A stretch of 64,000 nt of DNA from Halomonas sp. 'Soap Lake #6' (GTDB lineage: Bacteria > Pseudomonadota > Gammaproteobacteria > Pseudomonadales > Halomonadaceae). The stretch is taken from positions 620,001 to 684,000 of the forward strand of contig NZ_CP020469.1 of assembly GCF_003031405.1 (NCBI RefSeq), given 5' to 3'. The translations under genes were made by a program, and so were the position numbers. Positions 28,994 to 37,637 of this stretch are shown piece by piece; the first letter of the stretch is position 1; each line of letters opens with the position of its first letter. The notes beneath the pieces were generated by a model. That model did not search any database, was not told the DNA's origin, and worked only from the letters and a program-made list of their open reading frames with translations.

Positions 28994-29500
28994 GTGAAAA
29001 ATACTCCTATGGATCATGTAGACAAGATACTCAAACAGTGGCACTTACAGAGACCCGACCTCGACGTTGCGCCGATGGGCACCATCGGGCGGGTCAAACG
29101 GGTGAACTATTACTTAATGCGCTCAATGGAAAAGACCTGGGCAAAATATGGCCTGACGGATGCAAGTTTTGATGTCTTGGCAACTCTACGTCGTGAAGGA
29201 GCGCCCTATGCGCTATCGCCTGGAGGCTTGATGGCATCCACCATGGTGACGTCAGGGACCATGACACATCGAATCAACCAGTTGGAGAAAGCAGGGTTGA
29301 TTGAGCGGATCAAGAACCCTGACGATGGTCGTGGCTTTCTGATCTCTCTTTCTCAGCGTGGGTACGAGCTGATCGACGAAGCGGTTGCCGCCCATGTGGA
29401 GACTCAGACGCAGCTGATGAGTGGTCTGAGTGAAGAGCAACGGGAGCAACTTGATGGTCTGCTGAAGCAGCTCTTAATAGGGTTCGAGGGCTTAGAATGA
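28994..29500 (+). CDS. MarR family transcriptional regulator
   Basis: A 168-aa winged-helix regulator. The recognition helix region is MASTMVTSGTMTHRINQLEK and the wing holds NPDDGRG, both typical of MarR. It likely represses itself and the divergent EamA transporter via the two operators upstream, releasing on ligand binding. The GTG at 28994 gives the longest form; an ATG at 29009 is possible. It overlaps the methyltransferase by 4 nt (ATGA). Confidence 0.9.
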   Translation: MKNTPMDHVDKILKQWHLQRPDLDVAPMGTIGRVKRVNYYLMRSMEKTWAKYGLTDASFDVLATLRREGAPYALSPGGLMASTMVTSGTMTHRINQLEKAGLIERIKNPDDGRGFLISLSQRGYELIDEAVAAHVETQTQLMSGLSEEQREQLDGLLKQLLIGFEGLE

Positions 29501-30090
29501 GTGAGCAAAGGTACCTTGAAAAATCACTCAGCGTTGAGGTATACCCGCCTTTAAAAAGAGCGCTTGAGTTAGTGGGAAACAGGTTGCCAAAGGTAGCCGT
29601 TGATGCAGGCTGTGGGGCTGGGCGTGATGCAATGTATATGGTGGAGCATGGTTATACGGTGCATGCCTACGATAAAAGTGATGCAGCGATATTGCGCTTA
29701 AAAGAGGTCGGTGAGCGATACATTGATAACACGCTATTTCCTAAAGCGTGCAGCTTTGAGCAGTTTGTGTACCCCCAAAGTGCGATCGTTAATGCATGCT
29801 CAAGCCTGTTTTTTTGTGAGCCAGTTCTATTTGCTGGCGCTTGGCAAAACCTTACCAATTCACTGCTAAAGGGTGGTGTATTTTGTGGCCATTTTATGGG
29901 GCCAAATGACTCCTGGGCAAAAATGGGGAGAGGAGATTTAACGATACACTCCTGTGCTGATATCCAAGCGCTGTTTCATGATGAGTTTAAGGTCATAGAT
30001 AGTGTTGAGTACAATACAGAAGGTACGACACTGCTTGGGAAGTCCAAGCATTGGCATATTTACGCCGTTGTTGCTCAGAAGGTTATTTAA
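29497..30090 (+). CDS. TehB-like class I SAM-dependent methyltransferase
   Basis: A 197-aa methyltransferase. Motif I is AVDAGCGAGRDAMYMVEHGY near residue 35, the TehB/tellurite-resistance and thiopurine-like pattern, followed by YDKSDAAI (ribose-binding Asp). The ATGA overlap with marR means both are made from one message. It could detoxify an electrophile or metalloid exported by the neighbouring transporter (inference). A decayed fragment of a close paralogue lies at 43686-43796. Confidence 0.85.
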   Translation: MSEQRYLEKSLSVEVYPPLKRALELVGNRLPKVAVDAGCGAGRDAMYMVEHGYTVHAYDKSDAAILRLKEVGERYIDNTLFPKACSFEQFVYPQSAIVNACSSLFFCEPVLFAGAWQNLTNSLLKGGVFCGHFMGPNDSWAKMGRGDLTIHSCADIQALFHDEFKVIDSVEYNTEGTTLLGKSKHWHIYAVVAQKVI

Positions 30091-30129
30091 CCCATCAAGG
30101 CAGAGTTTAAATCATTTCTTCTGAGCAAC
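30070..30129. repeat. Long imperfect hairpin spanning the end of the methyltransferase gene
   Basis: Outer arms GTTGCTCAGAAG (30070-30081) and CTTCTGAGCAAC (30118-30129) are perfectly complementary, and inside them ATTTAA pairs with TTAAAT. The structure covers the stop codon and the gap to the convergent phzF-like gene, so it may end both transcripts. Confidence 0.6.
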
Positions 30130-30140
30130 ATGGTAGGCAA

Positions 30141-30977
30141 TTAAATAATCTCTACGGCTGTGCCAGCGACTACAACTCCTCCGTGCACCGGTACTTCAAC
30201 CTGTAGCAGGCTTAATCGCCCCATCGTCTCACCCTGTTTTATCAGAAATTTTCCAGGTATATTCATTAACTTGGCATCGCGTAAATAACCTCCCAGCGCG
30301 GCCGCTGCAGCTCCAGTGGCAGGGTCTTCCACAACACCGCCCACAGGGAAAGGATTGCGTGAGTGAAAAAGGTCATCACTTTCGCGGAATATAAGCTGGA
30401 GCGTTGTTACTCCCTCTCGCGACATCCAATACTTCAGTTTTTCAAAATCGTAATCAAGTTGGCTGAGTCGATACTGGGAGTTGACCGCCAAAATAAGGTG
30501 CCAGACTCCGCCGTAGGCTAAGGCTGGAGGAATAGTGATATCCAAGGCATCGGATGGCCACTGTAGTAGCGCGAGTACTTCATCGACAAGTTGTTCAGTA
30601 ACAGGCTTATGTGCAGGCTCAACCGAAGTGAGCGCCGCCTGAATTTGGCCATCAACCGAGTGAACCTTCACTGGTACGCGGCCTACTAACGTATCCAGCT
30701 GATAAGTACCGACACCACTTAGGCGCCCCAGCATGACGGCACTTGCAATCGTGGCATGACCACAAAAGTTGACCTCTGCTAGCGGGCTGTAGTAACGGAT
30801 GGTTCTAATGTCTCCGCTTGCTGGGGCGATAAATGCGGTTTCCGAGTAACCCACTTCTGCGGCGATACTCTGCATCGTCTTATTATCCGGCAGTGCGTCG
30901 CCAATCCAGACGCCCGCTGGGTTGCCTTTCGTTGGATCTGTCGAAAATGCTGCTAGTCGATATAAATGCTCGCTCAT
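30141..30977 (-). CDS. PhzF family isomerase/epimerase-like protein
   Basis: A 278-aa protein of the PhzF (diaminopimelate epimerase-like) fold. The N-terminal half has GNPAGVWIG and the catalytic Glu in GYSETAFI, with the NFCGHATIASA loop; the second half has DPATGAAAAALGGYL. PhzF-like proteins outside phenazine clusters have mostly unknown substrates. There are no phenazine genes here. It is divergent from a LysR gene (107-bp gap). Confidence 0.88.
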   Translation of the reverse strand: MSEHLYRLAAFSTDPTKGNPAGVWIGDALPDNKTMQSIAAEVGYSETAFIAPASGDIRTIRYYSPLAEVNFCGHATIASAVMLGRLSGVGTYQLDTLVGRVPVKVHSVDGQIQAALTSVEPAHKPVTEQLVDEVLALLQWPSDALDITIPPALAYGGVWHLILAVNSQYRLSQLDYDFEKLKYWMSREGVTTLQLIFRESDDLFHSRNPFPVGGVVEDPATGAAAAALGGYLRDAKLMNIPGKFLIKQGETMGRLSLLQVEVPVHGGVVVAGTAVEII

Positions 30978-31084
30978 GATGCTCTGTTCCTAAAGGGATC
31001 ATTTAAAAGAAAGCATTATTGTGACCTTAAAAATAATAATGGAAACTGCTTTATTGTCACCCATAGGGTAACTAGAATTTAGCC

Positions 31085-31999
31085 ATGAGCAAAATCACTT
31101 TTCCTCCTTTAAACACCCTTCGTGCCTTTGAGGCTGCTGCACGATTAGGCAGCTTTGCATCTGCTGCCCAGGAGCTCAGCCTGACGCCAGCAGCCGTCAG
31201 CCATCGTATAAAAGAGCTAGAGGGTAGACTCGATATTGCGTTGTTTATACGCCTGCCACGTGGCGTAATCCTGACGGAATCTGGCCGTCGCTACTATGGT
31301 CGTTTAGCTACTATTTTTACCCAAATCGAACAAGCAACTAAAGAGCTTCGTCAACAGGGGGTAGACGGCCCACTGACGCTATCTGCTCCCCACTCATTTA
31401 TCCACTATTGGCTGATTCCACGGCTAGCAAGTTTAAAAGCTCTTTACCCTGGCCTGCAGATAAAGATACGTGGTGAAAGTGAATTATTGAGCTTTCGCGA
31501 TAACCAAGCTGATATCGGCATTCGTTTTGGCACAGGCGACTACCCAAACCTTCATGCTGAGCAACTGATGGGAGATGCCGTGTCTGTACTTGCTCCTGCA
31601 ATGCTGATGAGTAGCCTCAGCGATGTTCGCCCTGAAAGTTTATTGCAAACTCAGCTTTTACTTGAAGACAGCAGTATTCACCCGTCAGAACCATGGAATA
31701 CATGGCAGCCCTGGCTTCGCGAAGCGGGCGTTGAGCCTCATTCGTCACTACAGAAATTACAATTCTCTGATAGCAGTATGACCTTAACAGCCTGCGCTGA
31801 TGGGCTTGGACTTTGTATAGGTCGACACTCCATTGCTAACCAGCTTCTGCTGGATAGAAAAGTCCATGCGATTATGCCTTGGCGTAGCCATGAGTTTGCC
31901 TACTATCTGGTATCACATCCGGCTGAAGTTGAAAATCCGCGCGTTATGGCATTTAAGCAGTGGTTAAGTGACGAAATGAGAAATTTTCAAATGCCTTGA
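31085..31999 (+). CDS. LysR family regulator, GcvA-like
   Basis: A 304-aa LysR regulator of the GcvA/AmpR-like branch, recognised by the start FPPLNTLRAFEAAARLGSFA and helix-turn-helix LTPAAVSHRIKELEGRL. It probably controls the divergent PhzF-family gene. TTTAGCC precedes the ATG, with no strong ribosome site. Confidence 0.88.
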   Translation: MSKITFPPLNTLRAFEAAARLGSFASAAQELSLTPAAVSHRIKELEGRLDIALFIRLPRGVILTESGRRYYGRLATIFTQIEQATKELRQQGVDGPLTLSAPHSFIHYWLIPRLASLKALYPGLQIKIRGESELLSFRDNQADIGIRFGTGDYPNLHAEQLMGDAVSVLAPAMLMSSLSDVRPESLLQTQLLLEDSSIHPSEPWNTWQPWLREAGVEPHSSLQKLQFSDSSMTLTACADGLGLCIGRHSIANQLLLDRKVHAIMPWRSHEFAYYLVSHPAEVENPRVMAFKQWLSDEMRNFQMP

Positions 32000-32071
32000 T
32001 AGATCAAGCCAGTAATTACGGTTTCGAGTTAGTGAAATAACAATGGTGAGAGGCATTTTTCACGGGCTGAG

Positions 32072-32950
32072 CTAGGGCCTTAGGCCACGAAGCCCTTCCT
32101 TCATCGTCTCCATAAAAGCGCGTACTCTTGCTACGTATCGTAAGTCAGGGTGGGTGAGCAGCCATAGCTGGGTGGTGAGGGCTTCAATAGGGTCGCTTAA
32201 CCTTACTAATGCTTTATCAGCATCTCCGAGATAGCATGGTAGCACTGCGATACCTGATCCATCGCGCACAGCCAGCTGCATTCCTAGCATACTGTCTAGT
32301 CGGTAAGCGGCACTTTTACCCAGCATCCACTTATCAAGCATTGTGTCACCCATGTGGGCATCTGGGCCTACCCAGCCTTTGGTTGGCAGCGATGCTGACG
32401 CCATTAGCCCTGGCATGTCTTTCCAATGTTGCTTTGCGCCATAAATAGCTTGAGTAATCTCCATTACTTTTCTGCCGACAAGGGTGTCGGGGGGCTTGAG
32501 AGTTGGCCGGATAGCGATGTCGGCCTCCCGACGAGATAGGCTTTGAAGCTGATTGGAAATGACTACCTCCAGAGTAATATCTGGATATTGCTGGCGAAAC
32601 TGTGTGAACAGTGGCGAGAGCAGTCCGGCGAAAAGCGTGTCAGTCGTTGTGATTCTAAGGCTACCGGTGAGTTTTAAATCCTGGCCTATAATGCGTCGTT
32701 CAGCGCCGTTAATTTCACTTTGTACTCGCATAGCTACTGCCGCTAGATCTTCGCCTGCCAAGGTCGGTGTATAACCACTGCGGTTGCGTTCGAAAAGGGT
32801 GGCTCCCAAGCGCCGTTCCATCTCGCTTAAGCGCCTAAAGACGGTGGCATGGCTGATACTTAACGCTCGGCTGGCGCCGGACAAAGAGCCAGCCTGTGTA
32901 ATTGCTAGCACGATTTGCAAGTCATCCCATCTTATCTGCTGTTCATTCAT
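32072..32950 (-). CDS. LysR family transcriptional regulator
   Basis: About 292 aa, with an N-terminal helix-turn-helix (MNEQQIRWDDLQIVLAITQA, then SLSGASRALSISHATVFRRL) and LysR effector domain. ATG 32950 is chosen since relatives begin at this motif; the frame is open upstream to 33019. It is divergent from a flavodoxin-fold oxidoreductase, its probable target. Confidence 0.87.
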   Translation of the reverse strand: MNEQQIRWDDLQIVLAITQAGSLSGASRALSISHATVFRRLSEMERRLGATLFERNRSGYTPTLAGEDLAAVAMRVQSEINGAERRIIGQDLKLTGSLRITTTDTLFAGLLSPLFTQFRQQYPDITLEVVISNQLQSLSRREADIAIRPTLKPPDTLVGRKVMEITQAIYGAKQHWKDMPGLMASASLPTKGWVGPDAHMGDTMLDKWMLGKSAAYRLDSMLGMQLAVRDGSGIAVLPCYLGDADKALVRLSDPIEALTTQLWLLTHPDLRYVARVRAFMETMKEGLRGLRP

Positions 32951-33009
32951 GCAAGCTAGATTCTCATTTTTAGTCAATGTTTGATCGTATATGAACAGGT
33001 TAGTCTGTC

Positions 33010-33024
33010 GTTGAACCAATCAAC
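33010..33024. promoter_or_regulatory. Candidate LysR box
   Basis: GTTGA-ACCAA-TCAAC is an inverted repeat fitting the LysR T-N11-A rule, in the gap between the divergent LysR gene and the oxidoreductase, immediately before the latter's ribosome site. Confidence 0.35.
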
Positions 33025-33038
33025 AGGGGAGACGCAGC

Positions 33039-33794
33039 ATGAATGTGTTAATCGCCTTGGCTCATCCAGAACGCAAGTCGTTAAATGGGGGCTTGGTGGA
33101 TATCGCGGTAAATCAGCTAGTGGCTGCAGGCCATTCAGTAGAGGTGGGTGATCTCTATACTGAGCAGTTCGACCCAGTGGAGCGCTCTGGACACTATGCA
33201 CACCAAGCCGTGGATGCGGACTACTTCTATCCTCTCAACGAGCAGCGGGCGCACTACGAGCAAGGCTCATTACCGCTGGATGTTCAACGTGAGCTGGCAA
33301 GGCTGGAGTGGGCTGATTTAGTGATCTTTCAGTTCCCTTTGTGGTGGCACGCCCAGCCCGCCATTCTGAAAGGCTGGTTTGATCGCGTACTTGTGTATGG
33401 CGGGCGTTACTCAAGCCGCATGCGTTACGATAAGGGGTACTATCGCGGCAAGCGAGCAGTACTGTCGGTGACCACCGGCTCACCCGAAAAGGCATTTCAG
33501 CCCTTTGGTCGCGCTGGCAATATGGTCCAATGGCTATGGCCGATTCACTCATCGTTATACTACGTAGGCTTTGACGTGCTGGCCCCTCAGGTAAGCTACG
33601 GTATTCAAGGTGGTGGTATTCGCTACCAAGAGGAAGCCGCGATCATTGGCCACTTAGAGAGATGCAAAGAGGCATGGTCTGGTCGCCTGCATAGCTTGAA
33701 TACTGAGCAACCGATTCCCTTCACGGGGTGGGACGACTGGGACGATGAGGGAGTTTTACACCAGACAAACCCTCTGCGATGGCGGCTGGGCTGA
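33039..33794 (+). CDS. NAD(P)H-dependent flavin oxidoreductase, NQO1/MdaB-like
   Basis: A 251-aa flavodoxin-fold quinone reductase. It starts MNVLIALAHPERKSLNGGL, has the FQFPLWWHAQPAILKGWFDRV segment broken by the flavin-binding WW pair, and the TTGSPEKAF loop, all typical of the NQO family, which performs two-electron quinone reduction. GGGGAGA precedes the ATG. It is divergent from a LysR gene. Confidence 0.9.
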   Translation: MNVLIALAHPERKSLNGGLVDIAVNQLVAAGHSVEVGDLYTEQFDPVERSGHYAHQAVDADYFYPLNEQRAHYEQGSLPLDVQRELARLEWADLVIFQFPLWWHAQPAILKGWFDRVLVYGGRYSSRMRYDKGYYRGKRAVLSVTTGSPEKAFQPFGRAGNMVQWLWPIHSSLYYVGFDVLAPQVSYGIQGGGIRYQEEAAIIGHLERCKEAWSGRLHSLNTEQPIPFTGWDDWDDEGVLHQTNPLRWRLG

Positions 33795-34061
33795 GTGAGT
33801 GTCTCTTTCGAAGTCGTGATCAAAGCTGTGCTATTCAATCTTATGTACGCTTGGCGTTCGCAAAATAACGCCATGGGTAGGTGGAAATATGGCCCAGGGT
33901 TTTCACTGGCCGCGGCTTAAGGAGCTCTGCACACACGAGTTTTATGGGATTGTGAAAGTGCGTTAAGCGGTGTTTGTGGTGGAACCGCAGTGCGCTTATC
34001 AGGAGTGGGCGAGCAGGAGTGGCTCGCCTTCACATTTTGGCTGGGATAGGTACGTGTCTGG
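33795..34061. other. 267-bp gap without recognised features
   Basis: Between the oxidoreductase stop and the convergent HxlR gene I see no convincing coding frame, RNA gene or clear terminator. Confidence 0.45.
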
Positions 34062-34430
34062 TTAATGCTTTCGGTAAAGCGTCCGCGCTTCACAAATCGC
34101 CTGATGGTGAGTATCTGCCCAGGTGATCAGCTGTTGCATGGGCTCAAGAAAAGAACGGCCAAGCGTGGTTAGCTGATACTCGACACGTGGCGGCACTTCT
34201 GGATAGAGCGTGCGCTCAATAAAGCCATCCTGCTCCAGGTGTTTCAGTGTCTTGGAGAGCATCTGTTTTGAAATATCGCCAATTACCCGACCTAGCTCGT
34301 TGAAGCGTAGGATGCCGGGCTCAAGTGCTTCGAGCACCAGCAGACTCCACTGGTCGCCAATCCGATCCAAAACATCGCGAATAGGGCAGGGCTGCTCGAA
34401 TATAAAGTTATCGGGAAGTTTTTTTTCCAT
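34062..34430 (-). CDS. HxlR family transcriptional regulator
   Basis: About 122 aa with the HxlR layout: CPIRDVLDRIGDQWSLLVLE near the start, the winged helix LGRVIGDISKQMLSKTLKHL and the ERTLYPEVPPRVEYQLT wing. These are redox- or aldehyde-responsive regulators. GAGG lies before ATG 34430. It is divergent from an NAD(P)H-binding protein it probably controls; AGTCACT (34455) and AGTGACT (34485) in the gap form a spaced inverted repeat that could be its site. Confidence 0.9.
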   Translation of the reverse strand: MEKKLPDNFIFEQPCPIRDVLDRIGDQWSLLVLEALEPGILRFNELGRVIGDISKQMLSKTLKHLEQDGFIERTLYPEVPPRVEYQLTTLGRSFLEPMQQLITWADTHHQAICEARTLYRKH

Positions 34431-34579
34431 TGGTTTATGCCCTCTTTTCACATTAGTCACTGCTGGCTGACCTAGTCGGCGGGTAGTGACTTCTTGTGCG
34501 ATTCTCAGATAGTAGCCTATGATTTTCTGATGGTCTTGATTATAGACCTGGTATGCCTACCAAACCAGAGGGTTTCACT

Positions 34580-35191
34580 ATGGCTCAAATCGCTCTTGTT
34601 GGCGCTTCCGGAAATGCCGGTGCGCGTATTCTGAAAGAACTTTCTGACCGCGGACATCAGGTGACCGCGATTGCTCGCCATCCGGAAAAAATCGCTGAGC
34701 TGCCGGGCAGTCGTGCTGTAAAGGGAGATGTCGACGACAAAGCAGCGCTTACCGAGGCATTGAAAGGCCACGATGCCGTGATCAGTGCGGTGCCTTTCTC
34801 TACCAGCGACGCCGCTACGTTGATAGGTGCCGTACAGGCCTCAGGAGTGAAACGCTATCTGGTGGTCGGCGGTGCGGGTAGCCTGCTGGTAGCGTCAGGT
34901 GAGCGCGTTATTGACCAGCCTGATTTCCCAGATGAGTACAAGCCGGAGGCCTCAAAAGGGGTGGTGTTTCTTGAAAAGCTACATCAGGTCGATGACCTTG
35001 AGTGGACGTTTCTGTCGCCCTCTGCCGAGTTTGAACCCGGCGAGCGTACCGGTGTATTCCGCCTTGGTAAGGATGAGCTGCTGGTAAGCGATCAGGGCAG
35101 CCGTATTTCATTTGAAGATTACGCCATCGCACTGGTGGATGAACTTGAGCATCCCCAACATATTCGTGAGCGCTTCACTGTTGGTTATTAA
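34580..35191 (+). CDS. NAD(P)H-binding protein, atypical SDR/NmrA-like
   Basis: A 203-aa single Rossmann-domain protein: IALVGASGNAGARILKEL at the N-terminus, KGDVDD and VGGAGSLLV. It resembles the YwnB/YtfG-like atypical short-chain dehydrogenases, which bind NAD(P)H and may be quinone reductases or redox sensors. GAGGG 9 nt upstream supports ATG 34580. It is divergent from HxlR and followed closely by the SnoaL-like gene. Confidence 0.87.
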   Translation: MAQIALVGASGNAGARILKELSDRGHQVTAIARHPEKIAELPGSRAVKGDVDDKAALTEALKGHDAVISAVPFSTSDAATLIGAVQASGVKRYLVVGGAGSLLVASGERVIDQPDFPDEYKPEASKGVVFLEKLHQVDDLEWTFLSPSAEFEPGERTGVFRLGKDELLVSDQGSRISFEDYAIALVDELEHPQHIRERFTVGY

Positions 35192-35204
35192 AAGGAGATT
35201 ATCC

Positions 35205-35675
35205 ATGCTTAAGAAAACTATCTTGACGTCGGCAGCGCTGCTACTTTCTGCTTCTCTTACAAGCGGTGTTTATGCTCAAACTGATGAGCGCGATATAGCG
35301 GCCGAAGAGGCCAACCGGGATCTGGTTGTAACATTCTATGAGCGCTTCTTTAACGAGCATGAAACTGAAGAAGCAGCAGAAGTAGTGGCCGAGGATTATA
35401 TTCAGCACAACCCCGATGTACCTGATGGGAAGGAGCCGTTTGTCTCCTACTTTACTGGCTTCTTTGCCGATAACCCAGAGTCTCGATCCCGTATCGTGCG
35501 CAGCGCAACCGATGGTGATCTCGTCTGGCTGCATATTCACTCCACCAACGGTGAAGATGACGCCGGTGAAGCCGTAGTGGATATCTTCCGCGTTGAAGAT
35601 GGCATGATTGTCGAACACTGGGATGTTATTCAGGCTGTGCCAGAGCCCTCCGCCAACGACAACACGATGTTCTGA
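35205..35675 (+). CDS. Exported SnoaL-like (NTF2-fold) protein
   Basis: A 156-aa protein with a Sec signal peptide (MLKKTILTSAALLLSASL, cleavage likely after VYA) and a SnoaL/NTF2-like domain (FYERFFNEHETEEAAEVVAE, YIQHNPDVPDG). Such domains bind small hydrophobic ligands, with enzymatic or sensor roles; here it would be periplasmic. It is 13 bp after the NAD(P)-binding gene with AAGGAGA before ATG 35205, so they share a transcript. Confidence 0.85.
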   Translation: MLKKTILTSAALLLSASLTSGVYAQTDERDIAAEEANRDLVVTFYERFFNEHETEEAAEVVAEDYIQHNPDVPDGKEPFVSYFTGFFADNPESRSRIVRSATDGDLVWLHIHSTNGEDDAGEAVVDIFRVEDGMIVEHWDVIQAVPEPSANDNTMF

Positions 35676-35755
35676 ACAAGCGTGTCTTGAAATGCCGTTT
35701 CTGCGATTGGGTTTTATCAATTGCGCCGGTTTAGGGTATGTTGATGTGCTTTACC

Positions 35756-35782
35756 CGCCCGCCTGGGGTTACCCGGCGGGCG
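35756..35782. terminator. GC-rich stem-loop upstream of bluB
   Basis: CGCCCGCC (35756-35763) pairs with GGCGGGCG (35775-35782) across an 11-nt loop. No T-run follows, so it could be a weak terminator of the upstream transcript or leader structure. Confidence 0.45.
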
Positions 35783-35817
35783 AACACATGCCCTCATGAC
35801 AAGGCCCGGCTCGCATA

Positions 35818-36486
35818 ATGAGTACCAGGAATAACGCTTTTTCCGATGCTGAACGGCGTGGACTCTACCGCGCCATACACGAGCGGCGGGATGTACGCTC
35901 GCAATTTCTGCCCGACCGGATTCCCCATGATGTGCTCGCCCGTCTTTTACAGGCGGCCCATCACGCGCCTTCGGTGGGGTTTATGCAGCCGTGGGATTTT
36001 ATTGTTATTGAAAGCAGAGAGGTTCGAGCATCGGTCTTAGCACTGTTTGATCAAGAAAATGATAAAGCTGCCGAGCGTTTTACAGGCGCCCGGAAAGACC
36101 TTTATCGAGGGCTTAAGCTGCAAGGAATTTTGGAGAGCCCGCTTAATCTCTGTATTACCTGTGATCGTAATCGGGGTGGCCCCCATGTGCTGGGGCGTAA
36201 TAGCATGGTGGATACCGACCTATTCAGCACTTGCTTAGCGGTGCAAAACCTCTGGCTGGCGGCAAGAGCAGAAGGTGTTGGCGTTGGCTGGGTCAGTATT
36301 CTCGATCCCGCTCAGCTAAGTGCGGTTTTGAACTTGCCTGAAGGTGTTTATCCGCTGGCATATCTCTGTCTTGGCTATGTGAGCGAGTTTTTAGACCAGC
36401 CGGAGTTGGAAGCCAAGGGCTGGCGTGCCCGGTTACCGCTGGATGAGCTGCTGCATCGTGATACCTGGGGGCAGCCGTTTAGCTAG
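35818..36486 (+). CDS. bluB: 5,6-dimethylbenzimidazole synthase BluB
   Basis: A 222-aa nitroreductase-fold enzyme that cleaves reduced FMN with O2 to make the lower ligand of vitamin B12. Typical BluB pieces are AIHERRDVRSQFLPDRIP at the start, HHAPSVGFMQPWDF and the ITCDRNRGGP loop, with the WVSILDP segment near the end. No other cobalamin genes are nearby, and no cobalamin riboswitch is seen upstream. It overlaps the convergent WYL regulator by 4 nt. Confidence 0.93.
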   Translation: MSTRNNAFSDAERRGLYRAIHERRDVRSQFLPDRIPHDVLARLLQAAHHAPSVGFMQPWDFIVIESREVRASVLALFDQENDKAAERFTGARKDLYRGLKLQGILESPLNLCITCDRNRGGPHVLGRNSMVDTDLFSTCLAVQNLWLAARAEGVGVGWVSILDPAQLSAVLNLPEGVYPLAYLCLGYVSEFLDQPELEAKGWRARLPLDELLHRDTWGQPFS

Positions 36487-37487
36487 CAGTTAACGCTGGT
36501 TTTACCAGAGGGGGCTATTGGATGCACTGAAGAGCACTCGCAACTTGCGAGCAAATGGTTGGCGCGCTCGCGTAGTGCCTCTTTGAGGCCATCTGGTTTA
36601 AGGATGGTAAATCGAAAGGGGAGCTGTGCTAGCCAAAACGCAAACCACTCGAAGCTATCGGTTCGGGTATTTAGCAGTAGCCCTCCTTCAACCTGTTGGA
36701 ACTGGTTTTTACAGAACGACTGGCTCTCAAAGTAAGTGAACGCGTCATGGTCGGTGTGCAGTATCAGCGAGACTTCATAAGTCGTACTCCAGGACATAAG
36801 GCTTTCGCTTAAAAATAGCGCTGCATCGAAGCCTGGGGGGCGTATAAAAGTGTCGTCTAACAGGTGAACACTGCTGATTCGGTCCAACCGGAATGAGCGC
36901 ATGGAGCCGCGCAGATGGCAAAAACCAGTGACGTACCACCGACCTTGTTGGAACACTAACCCGTAGGGATCGACCTTACGGTCAACGGTGTCATGCTGTG
37001 GGGAGTGGTAGGTAAGCCCTACGGTTCGCGCGGCTTGTGTAGCGGTGGTCAGCGTTTCAAGTGCGCGATTATCAAGATTGGGTTCGCGCCTGGGCAAAAT
37101 CACCTGGGTGGTATCACTGACACTGCGCACGCGTCTTTTCAGGTTCTCTGGCATTACCCGCTCCAGTTTTGCCTGTACGCTGGCAATCGCGGGTGCGGCA
37201 TTCGCTAAGCCTAGTTGACTGGCGGCCAATAAACCCAAAGAGACGGCAAGAGTTTCTTCATCGGTGAACATCATCGGTGGTAGCTTGAAGCCCGCAACCA
37301 AACGATAGCCACCGTAGCGCCCCTGCTCGGTTAATATCGGAACACCTATCTCTTCCAGCGCGGTAATGTAACGCCGTATCGTACGCCGATCTACGCCCAG
37401 GCGCTCTGCCAGTTCTGCGCCGCCCATCTGTCCATTCGCTTGCAATAACTCAAGTACAGCAAGCACGCGTGTCGTTGGACTTGCCAT
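36483..37487 (-). CDS. HTH-WYL domain transcriptional regulator (YafY-like)
   Basis: About 334 aa: N-terminal helix-turn-helix (MGGAELAERLGVDRRTIRRY), central WYL domain with GLVFQQGRWYVTGFCHLRGS and a C-terminal WCX region. WYL domains bind nucleic acid or nucleotide ligands. AAGG precedes ATG 37487; a GTG at 37493 is also in frame. It is divergent from a glutathione transferase gene. Confidence 0.9.
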   Translation of the reverse strand: MASPTTRVLAVLELLQANGQMGGAELAERLGVDRRTIRRYITALEEIGVPILTEQGRYGGYRLVAGFKLPPMMFTDEETLAVSLGLLAASQLGLANAAPAIASVQAKLERVMPENLKRRVRSVSDTTQVILPRREPNLDNRALETLTTATQAARTVGLTYHSPQHDTVDRKVDPYGLVFQQGRWYVTGFCHLRGSMRSFRLDRISSVHLLDDTFIRPPGFDAALFLSESLMSWSTTYEVSLILHTDHDAFTYFESQSFCKNQFQQVEGGLLLNTRTDSFEWFAFWLAQLPFRFTILKPDGLKEALRERANHLLASCECSSVHPIAPSGKTSVNC

Positions 37488-37637
37488 TGCCACCTTCCCC
37501 TAGAAGTTGTTGTTAAAGTTTTGCAGAAAAAGTGCATTGTTGCGTTTATTTAGGACGGATTCTCACCTATTAACAAACTAACCTGACATGGCAGTGCTTA
37601 ATATCACCTGAAAAATTGACGGAAGAAGGAGCTCGGC

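Noticed and set aside
30070..30129. Possible integron attC site at the end of the methyltransferase gene
   Set aside because: The outer arms begin GTTG and end CAAC, opposite to the order expected for attC, and there are no cassette-like neighbours or integrase.
35676..35817. Cobalamin riboswitch before bluB
   Set aside because: The 142-bp leader lacks the recognisable B12-box and other conserved motifs; only a simple GC-rich hairpin is present.
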